62,946 bases of DNA from Candidatus Contendibacter odensensis (GCA_002747185.1 PDTV01000008.1:1-62946), one strand, 5' to 3'. Positions 53,997 to 62,946 are shown, counted from the stretch's first letter. Notes: generated by a model from the letters alone, not told the origin. Translations and numbers: made by a program.

Positions 53997-54116
53997 GCAA
54001 GGTTCTCCTCATTATCAAAGTCGTTATAGTAACGTGTTCGCTACTAAGCATCCTATATTCTAGCCGATTCTAGCGCTACACTGTGCTGACCTTTAGTCTT
54101 AAATTTTGGTGATAAC

Positions 54117-54165
54117 AAAAAAACAGGCGGACAGGCCGCAGGGTAATTCCCCAGACGACCTGCCC
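54117..54165 (-). terminator. Rho-independent terminator of phaP
   Basis: On the minus strand a 10-bp stem GGGCAGGTCG / CGGCCTGTCC (with G-T pairs) is followed within five bases by a run of seven T. It lies 51 bp after the phasin stop and separates phaP from phaC. Confidence 0.7.
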
Positions 54166-54215
54166 ACCAACAACAGCTAAAGTAAAAAAAGCAAAATACT
54201 AACTTGCGTTATACC

Positions 54216-54671
54216 TTACTTTGAACCCATCGCACTTTTGATCTCTTGCAAGCTGTCGGTGACACGCTGATTGATGATAGAGAACGCTTCAGCATTGGAC
54301 TTATTCACCATCTCAGCCAGCTCACGCATGTTCGACAGTGCCTGTTCAAAGGCTTTACGTGCCAACTCCGCCTGCTTGGTCGTCATTTCCTGAGAATTAC
54401 TGCTAGCATTGGCAAGCTCCTGCGCAACGCCGGAAACTTCGTTCATGGCTTGGCTCAGAATCTCGGCCTGCCGTTGAGCAATCGCCTGCATACCCTGAAC
54501 AGCAGCCTGATTCGCAGCGGTCAGTGCCTCAATATTTTTTTGCTGGGCATTCATCATTGCCTCTGCATCAAAACCCGGGACTTTCATATCACCAAGCACC
54601 TTGCTGAAATCGAACTTGGCCAAATCAAGATTAGCAAAATTGGCGAAAGGATTAAAAGGATTGTTAGTCAT
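54216..54671 (-). CDS. phaP: Phasin family protein
   Basis: The 151-residue product has the phasin_2 form: an N-terminal FANFANLDLAKFDFSKVLGD segment, MMNAQQKNIEALTAANQAAV, then a long amphipathic helix (AELARKAFEQALSNMRELAE) without membrane segments. Phasins coat PHA granules and set their size and number. Its place next to phaC and its normal length support the call. It lies 145 bp downstream of pepN with room for its own promoter. Confidence 0.92.
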   Translation of the reverse strand: MTNNPFNPFANFANLDLAKFDFSKVLGDMKVPGFDAEAMMNAQQKNIEALTAANQAAVQGMQAIAQRQAEILSQAMNEVSGVAQELANASSNSQEMTTKQAELARKAFEQALSNMRELAEMVNKSNAEAFSIINQRVTDSLQEIKSAMGSK

Positions 54672-54816
54672 TGTCTAAATCTCCCCTATCTGGATAAAAA
54701 ATCGGGTTATATTTCACTTTTTGTGCAGCGCAACATCAAGACAGGTGCTATTTTGCATCCCTTATATCAGGGAGTCAACTATTTTTTTGCAGTGCAACAT
54801 CCACTGCAAATATCCA

Positions 54817-57471
54817 CTACCCCAAACTCTTCGCAGCAACCTCATAAACATCCGGTGACAACCCAGGTAACGCCAAAATTCGCTGCAATTGCTCACGCAT
54901 ACTGGCCTGACGAACCCGATCATATTTATGCCAACGTGTGAAGGCATTCATCAGTCGGGCAGCGATCTGGGGGTTAAATGCATTCAGAATCGCAATCTGG
55001 TCGCCGAGAAAATTATAGCCACTGCCATCAAGCGCATGAAAATGTATCGGATTTGCCTGGCAAAATGCGCCAATAAGTGCCCTGATTTTATTCGGGTTCT
55101 TACGATTAAACGCTTTATGTTGCATAAGCTGTTTGACCGTAGCCAAAGTATCCGGCAAGCGAGACGTTGCTTGCAGCGTAAACCATTTATCCACAACCAG
55201 CGCCTCATGCTGCCAGCGGCCATAAAACTCGGCCAGCACATCCATACGCTCTGCACAATCACAGTCAACCAGCGGTGTCAAGGCACCGAGCTGATCTGTC
55301 ATATTGCCCGCCGTGCGAAACTGCTTCAAACAAAGTTGCCTTAATGCGTTATCCTCAAGTTGCATCAAATAATCCAGACAGACATTCTTGAGTGCCCGCT
55401 GACCAATGGCAGTCGCATCTATTTGGTAACTTTCTTGTTCCTGAGCGTGTTGCAGCCTCTGATATATTGCTAACAATGGTTCACGTAATCGCTCCGCCAG
55501 CGACCGCCGGACAAAAGTGCGTGCCGCGTGAATACCATCCACATCAACAACATCCATTTGCTCCGCTAGATAGATCTCACCGGGCAACATTAACAGCTGG
55601 GCTAACAAAGCAGGATCAGCATCTGACTCTAATGCCTGCTTAAAGGCAGCACTGAACGTATCTGGCAACGCCCATGCTCGATGACAACGCCGGTCTTCAA
55701 TCAGCGCCAAAATAACCTGAACGGCCAAACGCTGCCCGGCATCCCAACGATTAAAATCATCACTATCGTGTGCCAGGCGAAACCGCAGATTTCCTTCACT
55801 TTCGGCGGTATGCAGTTTGACCGGCGCGGAAAACCCTCGCAGCAATGAAGGCACAGGGTCATGTGGAATATTGACGAAATGAAAAATGTGCTCTGGTTCA
55901 CGCAATTCCAGAACCCGCGTTGTTCCCCGTGCTGCACTTTCCCCCTGCAGTTGTAGCGGCAGATCGTGACCATCAGCATCTAACAAACCCAGCGCTAGCG
56001 GAATATGGAAGGCTTTTTTGTGCTCCTGATTTGGAGTCGGTGGGCACCACTGGCGTACTGTCAATGTGTAAATACACGTTGCTGGATCATAATCACCATG
56101 TGCCGCCAATTCCGGGGTACCCGCCTGATGATACCAACGTTTAAACTGATTCAGATTCACAGCATTTGCATCAGCCATGGCCGCGATAAAGTCTTCACAG
56201 GTAACAGCGTGGCCATCATGTCGCTGGAAATACCAATCCATACCCCGCCGAAAGCCTTCCTGCCCCAGCAGGGTCTGGATCATCCGTACCACCTCAGCGC
56301 CCTTGTTGTAGACGGTGACGGTATAAAAATTATTAACTTCAATATAAGACTCTGGCCTGACCGGATGTGCCATCGGCCCCGCATCTTGTGGAAACTGGCT
56401 GCTGCGCAGCATTCGCACAGTTTCAATGCGATGCGTACCGCGTGAACCCAAATCAGCAGAAAACTCCTGATCGCGGAATACCGTCAAGCCTTCTTTAAGG
56501 CTGAGCTGGAACCAGTCACGACAAGTGACACGATTACCTGTCCAATTATGGAAATACTCGTGACCGATAACAGCGAGAATGCCTTGATAATCACTGTCAG
56601 TTGCAATATCCGGCTTTGCCAGCACATATTTAGTGTTGAAAATATTGAGTCCCTTGTTTTCCATCGCGCCCATGTTGAAATCGCCCACAGCCACAATCTG
56701 ATAAAGATCGAGATCGTATTCCAGCCCGAAACGCGTTTCATCCCAAGCCATCGCTTGCTTGAGTGAATACATGGCATGTCCACACTGCCCAATATTTTCT
56801 GGCTCAACATAGATACGGAGCGTAACCGCCCGGCCAGAACGAGTGACAAAATTATCTTCAATATACTTAAAATTACCTGCCACCAGCGCAAATAAGTAAC
56901 AGGGCTTGGCAAAAGGATCATGCCACTCCACCCAATGGCGACCCTCGTCCAGCACACCATGACCGACAAGATTACCGTTAGAGATCAATACAGGATATCG
57001 CGCCTGGTCAGCAATCAATGTAACGTTAAAAACTGTCATGACATCCGGGCGATCAATAAAGTAGGTGATCTTCCGAAAACCTTCTGCCTCACATTGGGTA
57101 CAAAAATTATTGCTCGATCGGTACAAGCCTTCGAGCGAAGCATTATCCTGAGGCCGAATGCGCGTCACCACAGCCAGATCAAAAGCGTGAGGCACATCAT
57201 GCACAATCAGCCGGTTGGCATCCATCCGATAGCGCTCCACTACTAATGGCACACCATCCAGCTCCAGTGACAGCAATTCCAGTTGCTGGCCATCCAGCAC
57301 CAACGGCGTATCAGCAGCGGTTGTATCGGCACGGACAATCCTTAAAAGGGAATGAACAGTAGTAAAGGCTTCACCAAGCTCAAAACGCAGTTTAATTTCA
57401 GGAATTTGATAAGCTGGGGGTGCATAATCCTTCAGATAGATCGTCTTTGGAGGTTTGTTAAACATAGGCAT
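54817..57471 (-). CDS. pepN: Aminopeptidase N
   Basis: The 884-residue M1 zinc aminopeptidase is close to E. coli PepN length. The substrate-binding GAMENKGLNIFN and the zinc site HEYFHNWTGNRVTCRDWF with the third ligand Glu in LKEGLTVFRDQEFSAD are intact. The C-terminal PepN-specific domains (DUF3458-like) follow. It degrades peptides in the cytoplasm. Composite repeat copy 7 ends only 23 bp upstream of its ATG, so its leader or promoter overlaps that element. Confidence 0.95.
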   Translation of the reverse strand: MPMFNKPPKTIYLKDYAPPAYQIPEIKLRFELGEAFTTVHSLLRIVRADTTAADTPLVLDGQQLELLSLELDGVPLVVERYRMDANRLIVHDVPHAFDLAVVTRIRPQDNASLEGLYRSSNNFCTQCEAEGFRKITYFIDRPDVMTVFNVTLIADQARYPVLISNGNLVGHGVLDEGRHWVEWHDPFAKPCYLFALVAGNFKYIEDNFVTRSGRAVTLRIYVEPENIGQCGHAMYSLKQAMAWDETRFGLEYDLDLYQIVAVGDFNMGAMENKGLNIFNTKYVLAKPDIATDSDYQGILAVIGHEYFHNWTGNRVTCRDWFQLSLKEGLTVFRDQEFSADLGSRGTHRIETVRMLRSSQFPQDAGPMAHPVRPESYIEVNNFYTVTVYNKGAEVVRMIQTLLGQEGFRRGMDWYFQRHDGHAVTCEDFIAAMADANAVNLNQFKRWYHQAGTPELAAHGDYDPATCIYTLTVRQWCPPTPNQEHKKAFHIPLALGLLDADGHDLPLQLQGESAARGTTRVLELREPEHIFHFVNIPHDPVPSLLRGFSAPVKLHTAESEGNLRFRLAHDSDDFNRWDAGQRLAVQVILALIEDRRCHRAWALPDTFSAAFKQALESDADPALLAQLLMLPGEIYLAEQMDVVDVDGIHAARTFVRRSLAERLREPLLAIYQRLQHAQEQESYQIDATAIGQRALKNVCLDYLMQLEDNALRQLCLKQFRTAGNMTDQLGALTPLVDCDCAERMDVLAEFYGRWQHEALVVDKWFTLQATSRLPDTLATVKQLMQHKAFNRKNPNKIRALIGAFCQANPIHFHALDGSGYNFLGDQIAILNAFNPQIAARLMNAFTRWHKYDRVRQASMREQLQRILALPGLSPDVYEVAAKSLG

Positions 57472-57493
57472 TTTGACCCGATAGTTTCAAGCT

Positions 57494-57593
57494 ACAGTGC
57501 AAACACTATAGCTTGTTCCAATTTATAGTGTTTGTGCGTTAAAACAGATGGATATAGCGGAGCCAATTAATCAAATCCAATTGGCTCCGCCAT
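57494..57593. repeat. Composite repeat copy 7 (B then A, reversed)
   Basis: B part 57494-57553 and A palindrome 57554-57593, whose arms (ATAGCGGAGCCAATT / AATTGGCTCCGCCAT) differ from the other copies at the same position in both arms (GGAGCC / GGCTCC), a compensatory change. It lies just upstream of pepN and 105 bp downstream of the tgpA stop. Confidence 0.9.
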
Positions 57594-57697
57594 AATATTT
57601 AATCTACATGCTGGTGCCATATGCATAATCCATGCCGATCACCCATTGTTATAAAAATAAGCCAGCTACCCCTTGAATGAATCGGTAACCGGTAACA

Positions 57698-59686
57698 TCA
57701 CACCCGAAATCGCCATACCAGTCGCTGTAATCGACGTACAGCCGCTGGCGATGAAAATGACCCGTAACGCAGCATGATGTAAAGCTGGCATATCTCCCGT
57801 ACCGGTTTTTCCAAATCAGGTCGTGCACTAATAACACGCTCAGCAAAATCCAGCGGCCCCTCGTGTGCGCCGCGCGCCAGTCCTTTTCGGGCTAACCGGG
57901 CACAAAATCGCTGCCAGGCACCTACTACCGGATCATGGGAGAAGCGTCCCCACCAGCGTATACCTGCAAAACATAGTGCCAAAATAGCCAATGCCACCAG
58001 CATTGCTATCGTCATTTCCTCCCAATCGACCTGCCCAAGCCCCAGGTCCGACAACACATCTTTCTGCCGATCAGGACCGTAGGCCAGCACCCACTCATTC
58101 CAAATAATGTTGAGTGTATCCCAACGCAGCACTAACTGACGTAGCCACTCGTAATCACCTCCCCGACGCGATAGAAAGGATAAGCTTTCTCCGTCCGGCA
58201 ATGCCGCAAAAAGCCCACTCTCTACCCGACTCGGCGCAACTGCCGCTGTAGGATCAATTCGTACCCAGCCACGTCCGGCCAGCCAGACTTCCGCCCAGGC
58301 ATGCGCCTCAGACTGGCGGACAATGATGTAGTCACCCAAATCGTTATACTGGCCGCCCTGATAACCCGTAACTACCCGCGAGGGAATCCCGGCCGCCCGC
58401 ATCAAAAACACAAATGCACTGGCATAATGTTCACAGAAGCCTTTGCGGGTATGGAAAATAAAATCGTCCACACTGTTAAAGCCCAGTAGCGGTGGATTGA
58501 GTGTGTAATAAAAAGGCTGCTTACGAAACAACGCTAGTGCTGCCTTGACGATTGCTTCAGGCCGGGCATCACGTTGCCGCCATTCCTCGGCAAGCTCCCG
58601 TGCCCGTGGATTGCTGTTTTCAGGAAGCTGCAACCCTCGGTAGTACTCCATTCCTGTCAGCGAGCCTGTCTGATACCGCAGACAGGATTGCACAGTATAG
58701 CGGTATACTTCATTCACCGGCTTACGGTTTACCAATTGAAATGAAGTGGTCATAAACGCATTGGGTGGGACGCTGGCGGGTAAATCCAGCGCAAATAACC
58801 AGCGTTGATTGCTGGGTTCCAGAATCACTGAATATTTTATTGGCGACCCGCAGCGACTAAGCGGAATTGGCTTTTTGCGGATAATCTCGGCATATTGCTG
58901 CCAGCGACGACCGTCAAATTTCCACAAAACCGGTCCACGCCAATAGCGTTGTCCTGGTGGCGGAATCTCACCTTCGAAACGTACTCGAAATGCAACTTCG
59001 TCGGACTGGCTTAACTGGCTAATGGTTCCGGGCGCCATTTCTTCTGACAAACCGGTACGCCCTTTATAGGCATCTTTTGGTAGTCCCCATAAAGGACCAG
59101 GGATGCGCGGGAATAAAACAAATAATACCAACATCACCGGAATGGCAGACAACACCATCTTGCCGGATAGCTGCAGCGGCATCAGCACTGCCAATCCTGC
59201 GTGTTGGCGGTGAACGATGACCTGGGTCGCCAGCATCAGCATCACCACCAGCAATAAGTACAGCACAACCGGAATGTCCTGGCTAAATAATAGATTACTC
59301 ATTATCAGCAAGTAACCCAAGAAAACCAGCACCATCCCGTCACGCAAGTTACGCGCTTCCAGCAGCTTGCACGCTGCCATCGCCATCAACAAGGCCACAC
59401 CAGCATCACGACCAAACAGTGTTTTATAGGCGAGTAATACGCCAATCACAGCCACCGCTACCACTACAAGCAATAGCCCGCGGGGGGGTGGCAACAGACC
59501 GCGCACAGCAATAAAACCACGCCATACAGCCAACACTACAAATCCTGGAGCCAACCAGCCCGGCAACTGATTAGCGTGAGGCAGCACAGCCAATGCCAAT
59601 GTGATCGACAACCAGACGAGTGCCACTGGCGTCAACAACACCTGTGGCAAGGGTCGCCGCTGACTATCCTTTTTCCAGAGCTTCAC
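57698..59686 (-). CDS. tgpA: TgpA-type transglutaminase membrane protein (DUF3488)
   Basis: A 662-residue inner-membrane protein: about six N-terminal helices (for example LPHANQLPGWLAPGFVVLAV, LVVVAVAVIGVLLAYKTLFG), a large periplasmic transglutaminase-core domain and one more helix near 560. The catalytic triad is visible: Cys in RKGFCEHYASAFVFLMRAAG, His in SEAHAWAEVWLAGRGWV, Asp in RIDPTAAV. Pseudomonas TgpA is essential there, but the substrate is uncertain. AAGGAG six bases before a GTG (at 59686) decides the start, which overlaps the DUF58 gene by 23 bases. Confidence 0.88.
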   Translation of the reverse strand: MKLWKKDSQRRPLPQVLLTPVALVWLSITLALAVLPHANQLPGWLAPGFVVLAVWRGFIAVRGLLPPPRGLLLVVVAVAVIGVLLAYKTLFGRDAGVALLMAMAACKLLEARNLRDGMVLVFLGYLLIMSNLLFSQDIPVVLYLLLVVMLMLATQVIVHRQHAGLAVLMPLQLSGKMVLSAIPVMLVLFVLFPRIPGPLWGLPKDAYKGRTGLSEEMAPGTISQLSQSDEVAFRVRFEGEIPPPGQRYWRGPVLWKFDGRRWQQYAEIIRKKPIPLSRCGSPIKYSVILEPSNQRWLFALDLPASVPPNAFMTTSFQLVNRKPVNEVYRYTVQSCLRYQTGSLTGMEYYRGLQLPENSNPRARELAEEWRQRDARPEAIVKAALALFRKQPFYYTLNPPLLGFNSVDDFIFHTRKGFCEHYASAFVFLMRAAGIPSRVVTGYQGGQYNDLGDYIIVRQSEAHAWAEVWLAGRGWVRIDPTAAVAPSRVESGLFAALPDGESLSFLSRRGGDYEWLRQLVLRWDTLNIIWNEWVLAYGPDRQKDVLSDLGLGQVDWEEMTIAMLVALAILALCFAGIRWWGRFSHDPVVGAWQRFCARLARKGLARGAHEGPLDFAERVISARPDLEKPVREICQLYIMLRYGSFSSPAAVRRLQRLVWRFRV

Positions 59687-60650
59687 GACATTCTCCTTCC
59701 GCATCACCAAACAGCGCCAGAGCTTCCAGACAACGACGACGATGGGCATCACCATGCCCTGGAGGAATTTGCACTAACGGCAAGCGCAGGCCATAGTAAC
59801 GTCCTTCATATTCAGCTTTCAGCACCCACTGGCAAAGCTGTGATAGTCGCACTTCAACCGGATCATCACCCAGCACTGCCCAATCAAGCCACAACTCTGG
59901 TCCCGCTTGATCCGTGAACCGTTTAACCAGCAATGGATCGGTACGTGCTGCTGCTTTCCAGGCAATCCGGCGTGGCGAGTCACCCGGCACATAAGCCCGT
60001 AAGCCGGCATAATCCTCACTACCCTGACCTTGCCCCGACAAACCGCCAATCGCACCGGATTGCGCCACAGGCAAGGGTCGCCGTCCACGAGGCTGTGGAT
60101 AGACCAAACAGACCGTTTCAAACTCTACCCAGCTCCAGGAGACCAATAAACCCAATGGGAACTGTGTTAATACCTGTATCCGCCCCGGGCGTAACCGGCC
60201 CCGCCGCCTGGCAGGTATCGTCAGCATCACCACAGACGTACAGGCGGCTGGCAGATCGATATACTGTGGTAATTGATTCTGCCATTGCAGCGCAATCCCA
60301 TAGCGTGGTTTTGTACCGGGATTTTCCAGGCGAAAACCAAAGCAGGCATTCTGGCCGGCAAAAACAGGCTCGGCACTGCCGGGATGAATGATTAATTTCA
60401 ACAGGGTATCGTGCGCCTGCCACATACTATTGTGCGCTACTGCGGCAAGCAGGAACGTGAAGGCAAACCCCATACTGTTGCTGTAATTAATTGACCAGAG
60501 AAACAGCACAAATAGCAGGATCGCAAAAGCATAGCCATAGCGCGTTGGTAAAATATAGATGCGGCGACGTTCGAGCTGAATCGGGCCAGGGGAAGGTCGC
60601 CAACGACGTGTCACCCACGCCTCAAAGCGTTGCTGCCATGCCTTGAACAC
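59664..60650 (-). CDS. DUF58 domain protein
   Basis: The 328-residue product has two membrane helices near its N-terminus (YGYAFAILLFVLFLWSINYS, MGFAFTFLLAAVAH) and the DUF58 hallmark GSEDYAGLRAYVPGDSPRRI followed by AWKAAARTDPLLVKRF, a MIDAS-like von Willebrand A remnant. These proteins are coded with MoxR and TgpA and act together with them in an unknown way. A strong GGGAGG four to five bases before a GTG (VFKAWQQRFEAW) fixes the start, ten bases after moxR; longer frames upstream overlap moxR. Confidence 0.85.
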   Translation of the reverse strand: MFKAWQQRFEAWVTRRWRPSPGPIQLERRRIYILPTRYGYAFAILLFVLFLWSINYSNSMGFAFTFLLAAVAHNSMWQAHDTLLKLIIHPGSAEPVFAGQNACFGFRLENPGTKPRYGIALQWQNQLPQYIDLPAACTSVVMLTIPARRRGRLRPGRIQVLTQFPLGLLVSWSWVEFETVCLVYPQPRGRRPLPVAQSGAIGGLSGQGQGSEDYAGLRAYVPGDSPRRIAWKAAARTDPLLVKRFTDQAGPELWLDWAVLGDDPVEVRLSQLCQWVLKAEYEGRYYGLRLPLVQIPPGHGDAHRRRCLEALALFGDAEGECREALEKG

Positions 60651-60660
60651 GCAGCCTCCC

Positions 60661-61590
60661 TCAGGCGGGCAACGCCACACCGTTGAGTAATTGCCCCACC
60701 AACCCGCTTGATGATGCTTCCAGATTATCATCGCCAGGATACAGCCGATGGCCAACCACGGCAGGTAACACCATTTGTACATCTTCGGGCAATACATGGC
60801 TGCGATGATGCAGCAATGCCCAGGCACGCGCTGCCCGTAACAGTGCCAACCCGGCGCGCGGCGATAAGCCGCCACGAAAACGATCAGACTGGCGGGAAAA
60901 TACCAGCAGTGCTTGCACATAGTCGAATAGTGGTGCGGCAGCGTGAATGCCCATCACCCGCGCCTGTGCCTCACGCAGCTGATTCAAACTCATACAAACC
61001 GGCAAGCGCTCCAACACCTCGCGGCGATCTTCACCTTCCAGCAACAGCCGCTCGGCCTCAGCATCAGGATAGCCCAGATCAATCCGCATCAAAAAACGAT
61101 CAAGCTGTGATTCGGGTAGCGGAAATGTACCAATCTGATAAGCAGGATTCTGGGTAGCAACCACGAAAAACGGGACAGGTAACTTTCGGGTCTCACCCTC
61201 AACAGTTACCTGCCCCTCTTCCATGGCCTCCAGCAAAGAACTTTGGGTTTTTGGTGTTGCACGGTTAATCTCATCTGCCAGTATGAGCTGGGCAAAAATC
61301 GGGCCAGGATGAAAGATAAAGGCCTCGCGCTGACGCTCATACACAGCCGCACCCAAAATATCGGCGGGTAACAGGTCACTGGTAAACTGGATACGTTGAT
61401 AGCGCAAACCCAGGCAACATGCGAGTGCATGTGCCAAAGTCGTCTTGCCCATACCCGGCAAATCCTCGATCAATAGATGACCACGCGCCAGTAAACAGCT
61501 CAGGGATAATCGAATCGCCTGTTCCTTGCCAAGGATTACTGAACCGATCTGCTCAACCGTTTGCTCTAGGTACTTTCCAAGTGTATCCAC
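60661..61590 (-). CDS. MoxR-family AAA+ ATPase
   Basis: A 309-residue AAA+ ATPase: Walker A LPGMGKTTLAHAL (about 45-57), Walker B LILADEINRATPKTQSSLLE, sensor 1 ATQNPAYQIGTFPLPESQLD, arginine finger in FLMRIDLGYP. MoxR proteins serve as chaperones for von Willebrand A-type partners, here the DUF58 protein. Translation starts at GTG with AGGA eight bases upstream; the carbonic-anhydrase-like gene ends three bases before it, so the four genes form one operon. Confidence 0.92.
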   Translation of the reverse strand: MDTLGKYLEQTVEQIGSVILGKEQAIRLSLSCLLARGHLLIEDLPGMGKTTLAHALACCLGLRYQRIQFTSDLLPADILGAAVYERQREAFIFHPGPIFAQLILADEINRATPKTQSSLLEAMEEGQVTVEGETRKLPVPFFVVATQNPAYQIGTFPLPESQLDRFLMRIDLGYPDAEAERLLLEGEDRREVLERLPVCMSLNQLREAQARVMGIHAAAPLFDYVQALLVFSRQSDRFRGGLSPRAGLALLRAARAWALLHHRSHVLPEDVQMVLPAVVGHRLYPGDDNLEASSSGLVGQLLNGVALPA

Positions 61591-61593
61591 CTG

Positions 61594-62118
61594 TTAATCC
61601 TGCGGTTGTAAGTTATGTTTAAAGCGCTGAAAGTTTTCAACGTAGCGTCCAGCCGTTCCCGATATATTCTTAATTTCCTGCTCACTTAAACGGCGAACAA
61701 TCTTTCCTGGCGATCCCATGACAAGCGAGCCTTCAGGGATTTCCTTACCTTCAGGAATCAGGCTATTGGCGCCAATCAGACAATTTTTCCCGATAACCGC
61801 CCGATTCATAATGAGGCTTTTAATCCCAACAAGACTATTTTCACCGATGATACAGCCGTGCAACATCGCCAGATGCCCAACGGTCACATTACGACCAATC
61901 GTTAGCAGGATACCTGGATCGGTATGTAATACTGCCCCATCTTGAATATTGGTGTTTTCACCAATCGTGATCACATCATTGTCGCCGCGCACTACCGCGT
62001 TAAACCAGATGCTGGCGTTTTGCTTAAGTACAACAGACCCAATAACTGTCGCGTTATCCGCGATAAACCAGTCTTCACCGTGGAACTCAACCCTGCGGTC
62101 GCCGAGTGAATAAATCAT
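61594..62118 (-). CDS. Gamma-carbonic-anhydrase-like hexapeptide protein (YrdA-type)
   Basis: A 174-residue left-handed beta-helix protein built of hexapeptide repeats ([60 protein letters not shown]). The three metal-ligand histidines are present in VLHTDP and VGHLAMLHG. Family members bind Zn or Fe; many lack measurable carbonic anhydrase activity. AGGAG about six bases before the ATG ([12 protein letters not shown]) fixes the start; the longer frame to 62238 is rejected. Confidence 0.88.
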   Translation of the reverse strand: MIYSLGDRRVEFHGEDWFIADNATVIGSVVLKQNASIWFNAVVRGDNDVITIGENTNIQDGAVLHTDPGILLTIGRNVTVGHLAMLHGCIIGENSLVGIKSLIMNRAVIGKNCLIGANSLIPEGKEIPEGSLVMGSPGKIVRRLSEQEIKNISGTAGRYVENFQRFKHNLQPQD

Positions 62119-62236
62119 CGTGCTCTCCTGATAGCAGAAGCATGGAATGAGCCTTGAGTATACAGCGCACCGACCAGCAAACACGCCATACAGATAGCAC
62201 TGGAAGCAAAACAAATGAAAATTCTTGAGGGCGATC

Positions 62237-62279
62237 AAAAAAAAAAATCAGCTGTACCCCGAACTCGAAGCACAACTGA
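62237..62279 (-). terminator. Rho-independent terminator of the Cache-protein gene
   Basis: On the minus strand an 8-bp stem TCAGTTGT / ACAGCTGA with a 16-base loop is followed by eleven T. It lies 28 bp after the stop of the gene at 62308-62775. Confidence 0.7.
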
Positions 62280-62307
62280 AGGTAGACTGTAAAACCAATA
62301 ATTTATT

Positions 62308-62775
62308 TTACTTATAGTAACCTACACCACAGATCTGGTCACCAACCCTGGTCGCATAGATCAGCTTGTCTACAGGCTCTTCCCCACCTGGCTTTGGCCA
62401 CATATAGGCAACTTCCACGATTTTGCCTTCAGCCGCCCTAGAATACATCTCTTTACCAAGCTCATTACCTTTCTTGTCCTTCAGGTTCTGAAGGCTAACT
62501 TTACCAACCAGTGCATCAGCTTTCGTACCGTGAGCGGAAAACATGCCATCAGCGCCACCACAAAAAACATAGAGATCCTTGTCCTTAAAGCCTTCAGCAC
62601 CTGCATTAAAATCTTCCAATGCTTCTTTCTCGTCAGCCTCTAGCGCAGCAGCTGCCTTTTCCAGCATTGTCCTGGCTTCATCAGCAGTCCCAAAATCAGA
62701 AGCCATCGAAAAAACCCCTGTACAAGATAGTGCAAGACCTAATCCCATTGATAAAAGCTTACGGAGATGAAACAT
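62308..62775 (-). CDS. Small periplasmic Cache-domain protein
   Basis: A 155-residue exported protein with signal peptide (LLSMGLGLALSCTGVFSMA) and a single Cache-like domain: TADEARTMLEKAAAALEADE, FKDKDLYVFCGGADGMFSAH, ALVGKVSLQNLKDKKGNELG, VAYMWPKPGG, GDQICGVGYYK. Stand-alone Cache proteins bind small ligands and may feed a receptor. The two cysteines (YVFCGG and QICGVG) could form a disulfide. AGGAGG six bases before the ATG (MFHLRKLL) fixes the start. Confidence 0.8.
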   Translation of the reverse strand: MFHLRKLLSMGLGLALSCTGVFSMASDFGTADEARTMLEKAAAALEADEKEALEDFNAGAEGFKDKDLYVFCGGADGMFSAHGTKADALVGKVSLQNLKDKKGNELGKEMYSRAAEGKIVEVAYMWPKPGGEEPVDKLIYATRVGDQICGVGYYK

Positions 62776-62946
62776 AATAATCCTCCTCATTTCAGTAAGT
62801 TTGACTGTTTTGCAACATCGTTATATTAGAAAATGGCATACATAAAACCTAGGGAACCTCTGATTAAGCCTCTGCAAAGCGGGAAAATTCCAATTTTTAT
62901 TTTTATGAGTCAAAAACAAAACATTTTTGACCTGATTATTCTCGAT
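62776..62946. other. Window edge with a possible insertion-sequence terminus
   Basis: This non-coding end holds the promoter side of the Cache gene. From 62852 a GGGAACCTCTGATTAAG motif, directly after CTA, looks like the outer end of an insertion sequence, but the rest lies outside the window, so this cannot be confirmed. Confidence 0.2.

Noticed and set aside
62852..62946. Insertion-sequence end at the right edge
   Set aside because: Only one end is visible and the match to known terminal repeats is from memory; listed only as a low-confidence edge feature.
1..62946. tRNA, rRNA and riboswitches
   Set aside because: None was recognised when reading the gaps; small structured RNAs without strong motifs could still be missed.

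Overview
The window looks like a mid-GC gammaproteobacterial chromosome. The order recO-era-rnc-DUF4845-lepB-lepA-rseC-rseB-rseA-rpoE, with nadB divergent from rpoE and followed by ygfX-sdhE-sdhBADC and ygfZ, is a classic gammaproteobacterial core arrangement. PHA synthase, phasin and a PHA-granule protein, a propionyl-CoA-type carboxylase and a maltooligosyltrehalose synthase fusion point to a carbon-storing lifestyle, as in Competibacter- or Thiothrix-like bacteria. That placement is inference; no rRNA or tRNA was seen to fix it.

Layout. 1-2 kb: an accessory edge with a truncated Rpn-family gene, a lone exported beta module and a higBA toxin-antitoxin pair. 2-8 kb: a YoaA-type helicase, a proline-rich TPR lipoprotein that resembles the PBP1b activator LpoP, and PBP1b (mrcB). 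8.1-8.3 kb: a decayed TnpB (IS200/IS605) end. 8.5-16.9 kb: the recO-to-rpoE core block on the minus strand, with a sigma-E-like promoter in front of rpoE. 17-24.5 kb: nadB, the succinate dehydrogenase locus with two assembly factors (SdhE and a 56-residue SDHAF4-like protein), and ygfZ. 24.5-34 kb: RNase T, a wrecked moaE, an ExeA-like AAA-FHA protein, a PHA-granule protein/Crp-Fnr pair, two coupled membrane GTPases and an exported basic protein. 34-40.6 kb: a PepSY/response regulator/histidine kinase operon, an EEP-family nuclease, a YkgJ cysteine-cluster protein, an orphan solute-binding protein and a repeat-rich DUF1640 coiled-coil protein. 40.7-46 kb: a giant MalQ-TreY fusion. 46-48 kb: an RNB-family exoribonuclease. 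48-52 kb: acyl-CoA (propionyl-CoA) carboxylase beta and alpha. 52-57.5 kb: phaC, phaP and pepN. 57.7-62.8 kb: a gamma-carbonic-anhydrase-like gene, the moxR-DUF58-tgpA operon and a small Cache protein.

Main observations. (1) The MalQ half of the MalQ-TreY fusion has lost all three GH77 catalytic acidic residues while the TreY half keeps its own, so the GH77 module looks like a pseudoenzyme. (2) Seven copies of a composite palindromic element (a 40-bp palindrome A, usually joined to a hairpin segment B of about 55-65 bp) lie between genes; four sit between convergent genes and one supplies the stop codon and last residues of a GTPase. (3) PBP1b carries a basic, Cys-flanked insertion in the region expected to be its UB2H activator-docking domain, and the adjacent lipoprotein looks like its activator. 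(4) moaE survives only as a remnant with stops and a frameshift. (5) A short element at about 28.9 kb has interleaved inverted repeats. All functional calls were made by reading translated sequence and gene order; no database search was run.
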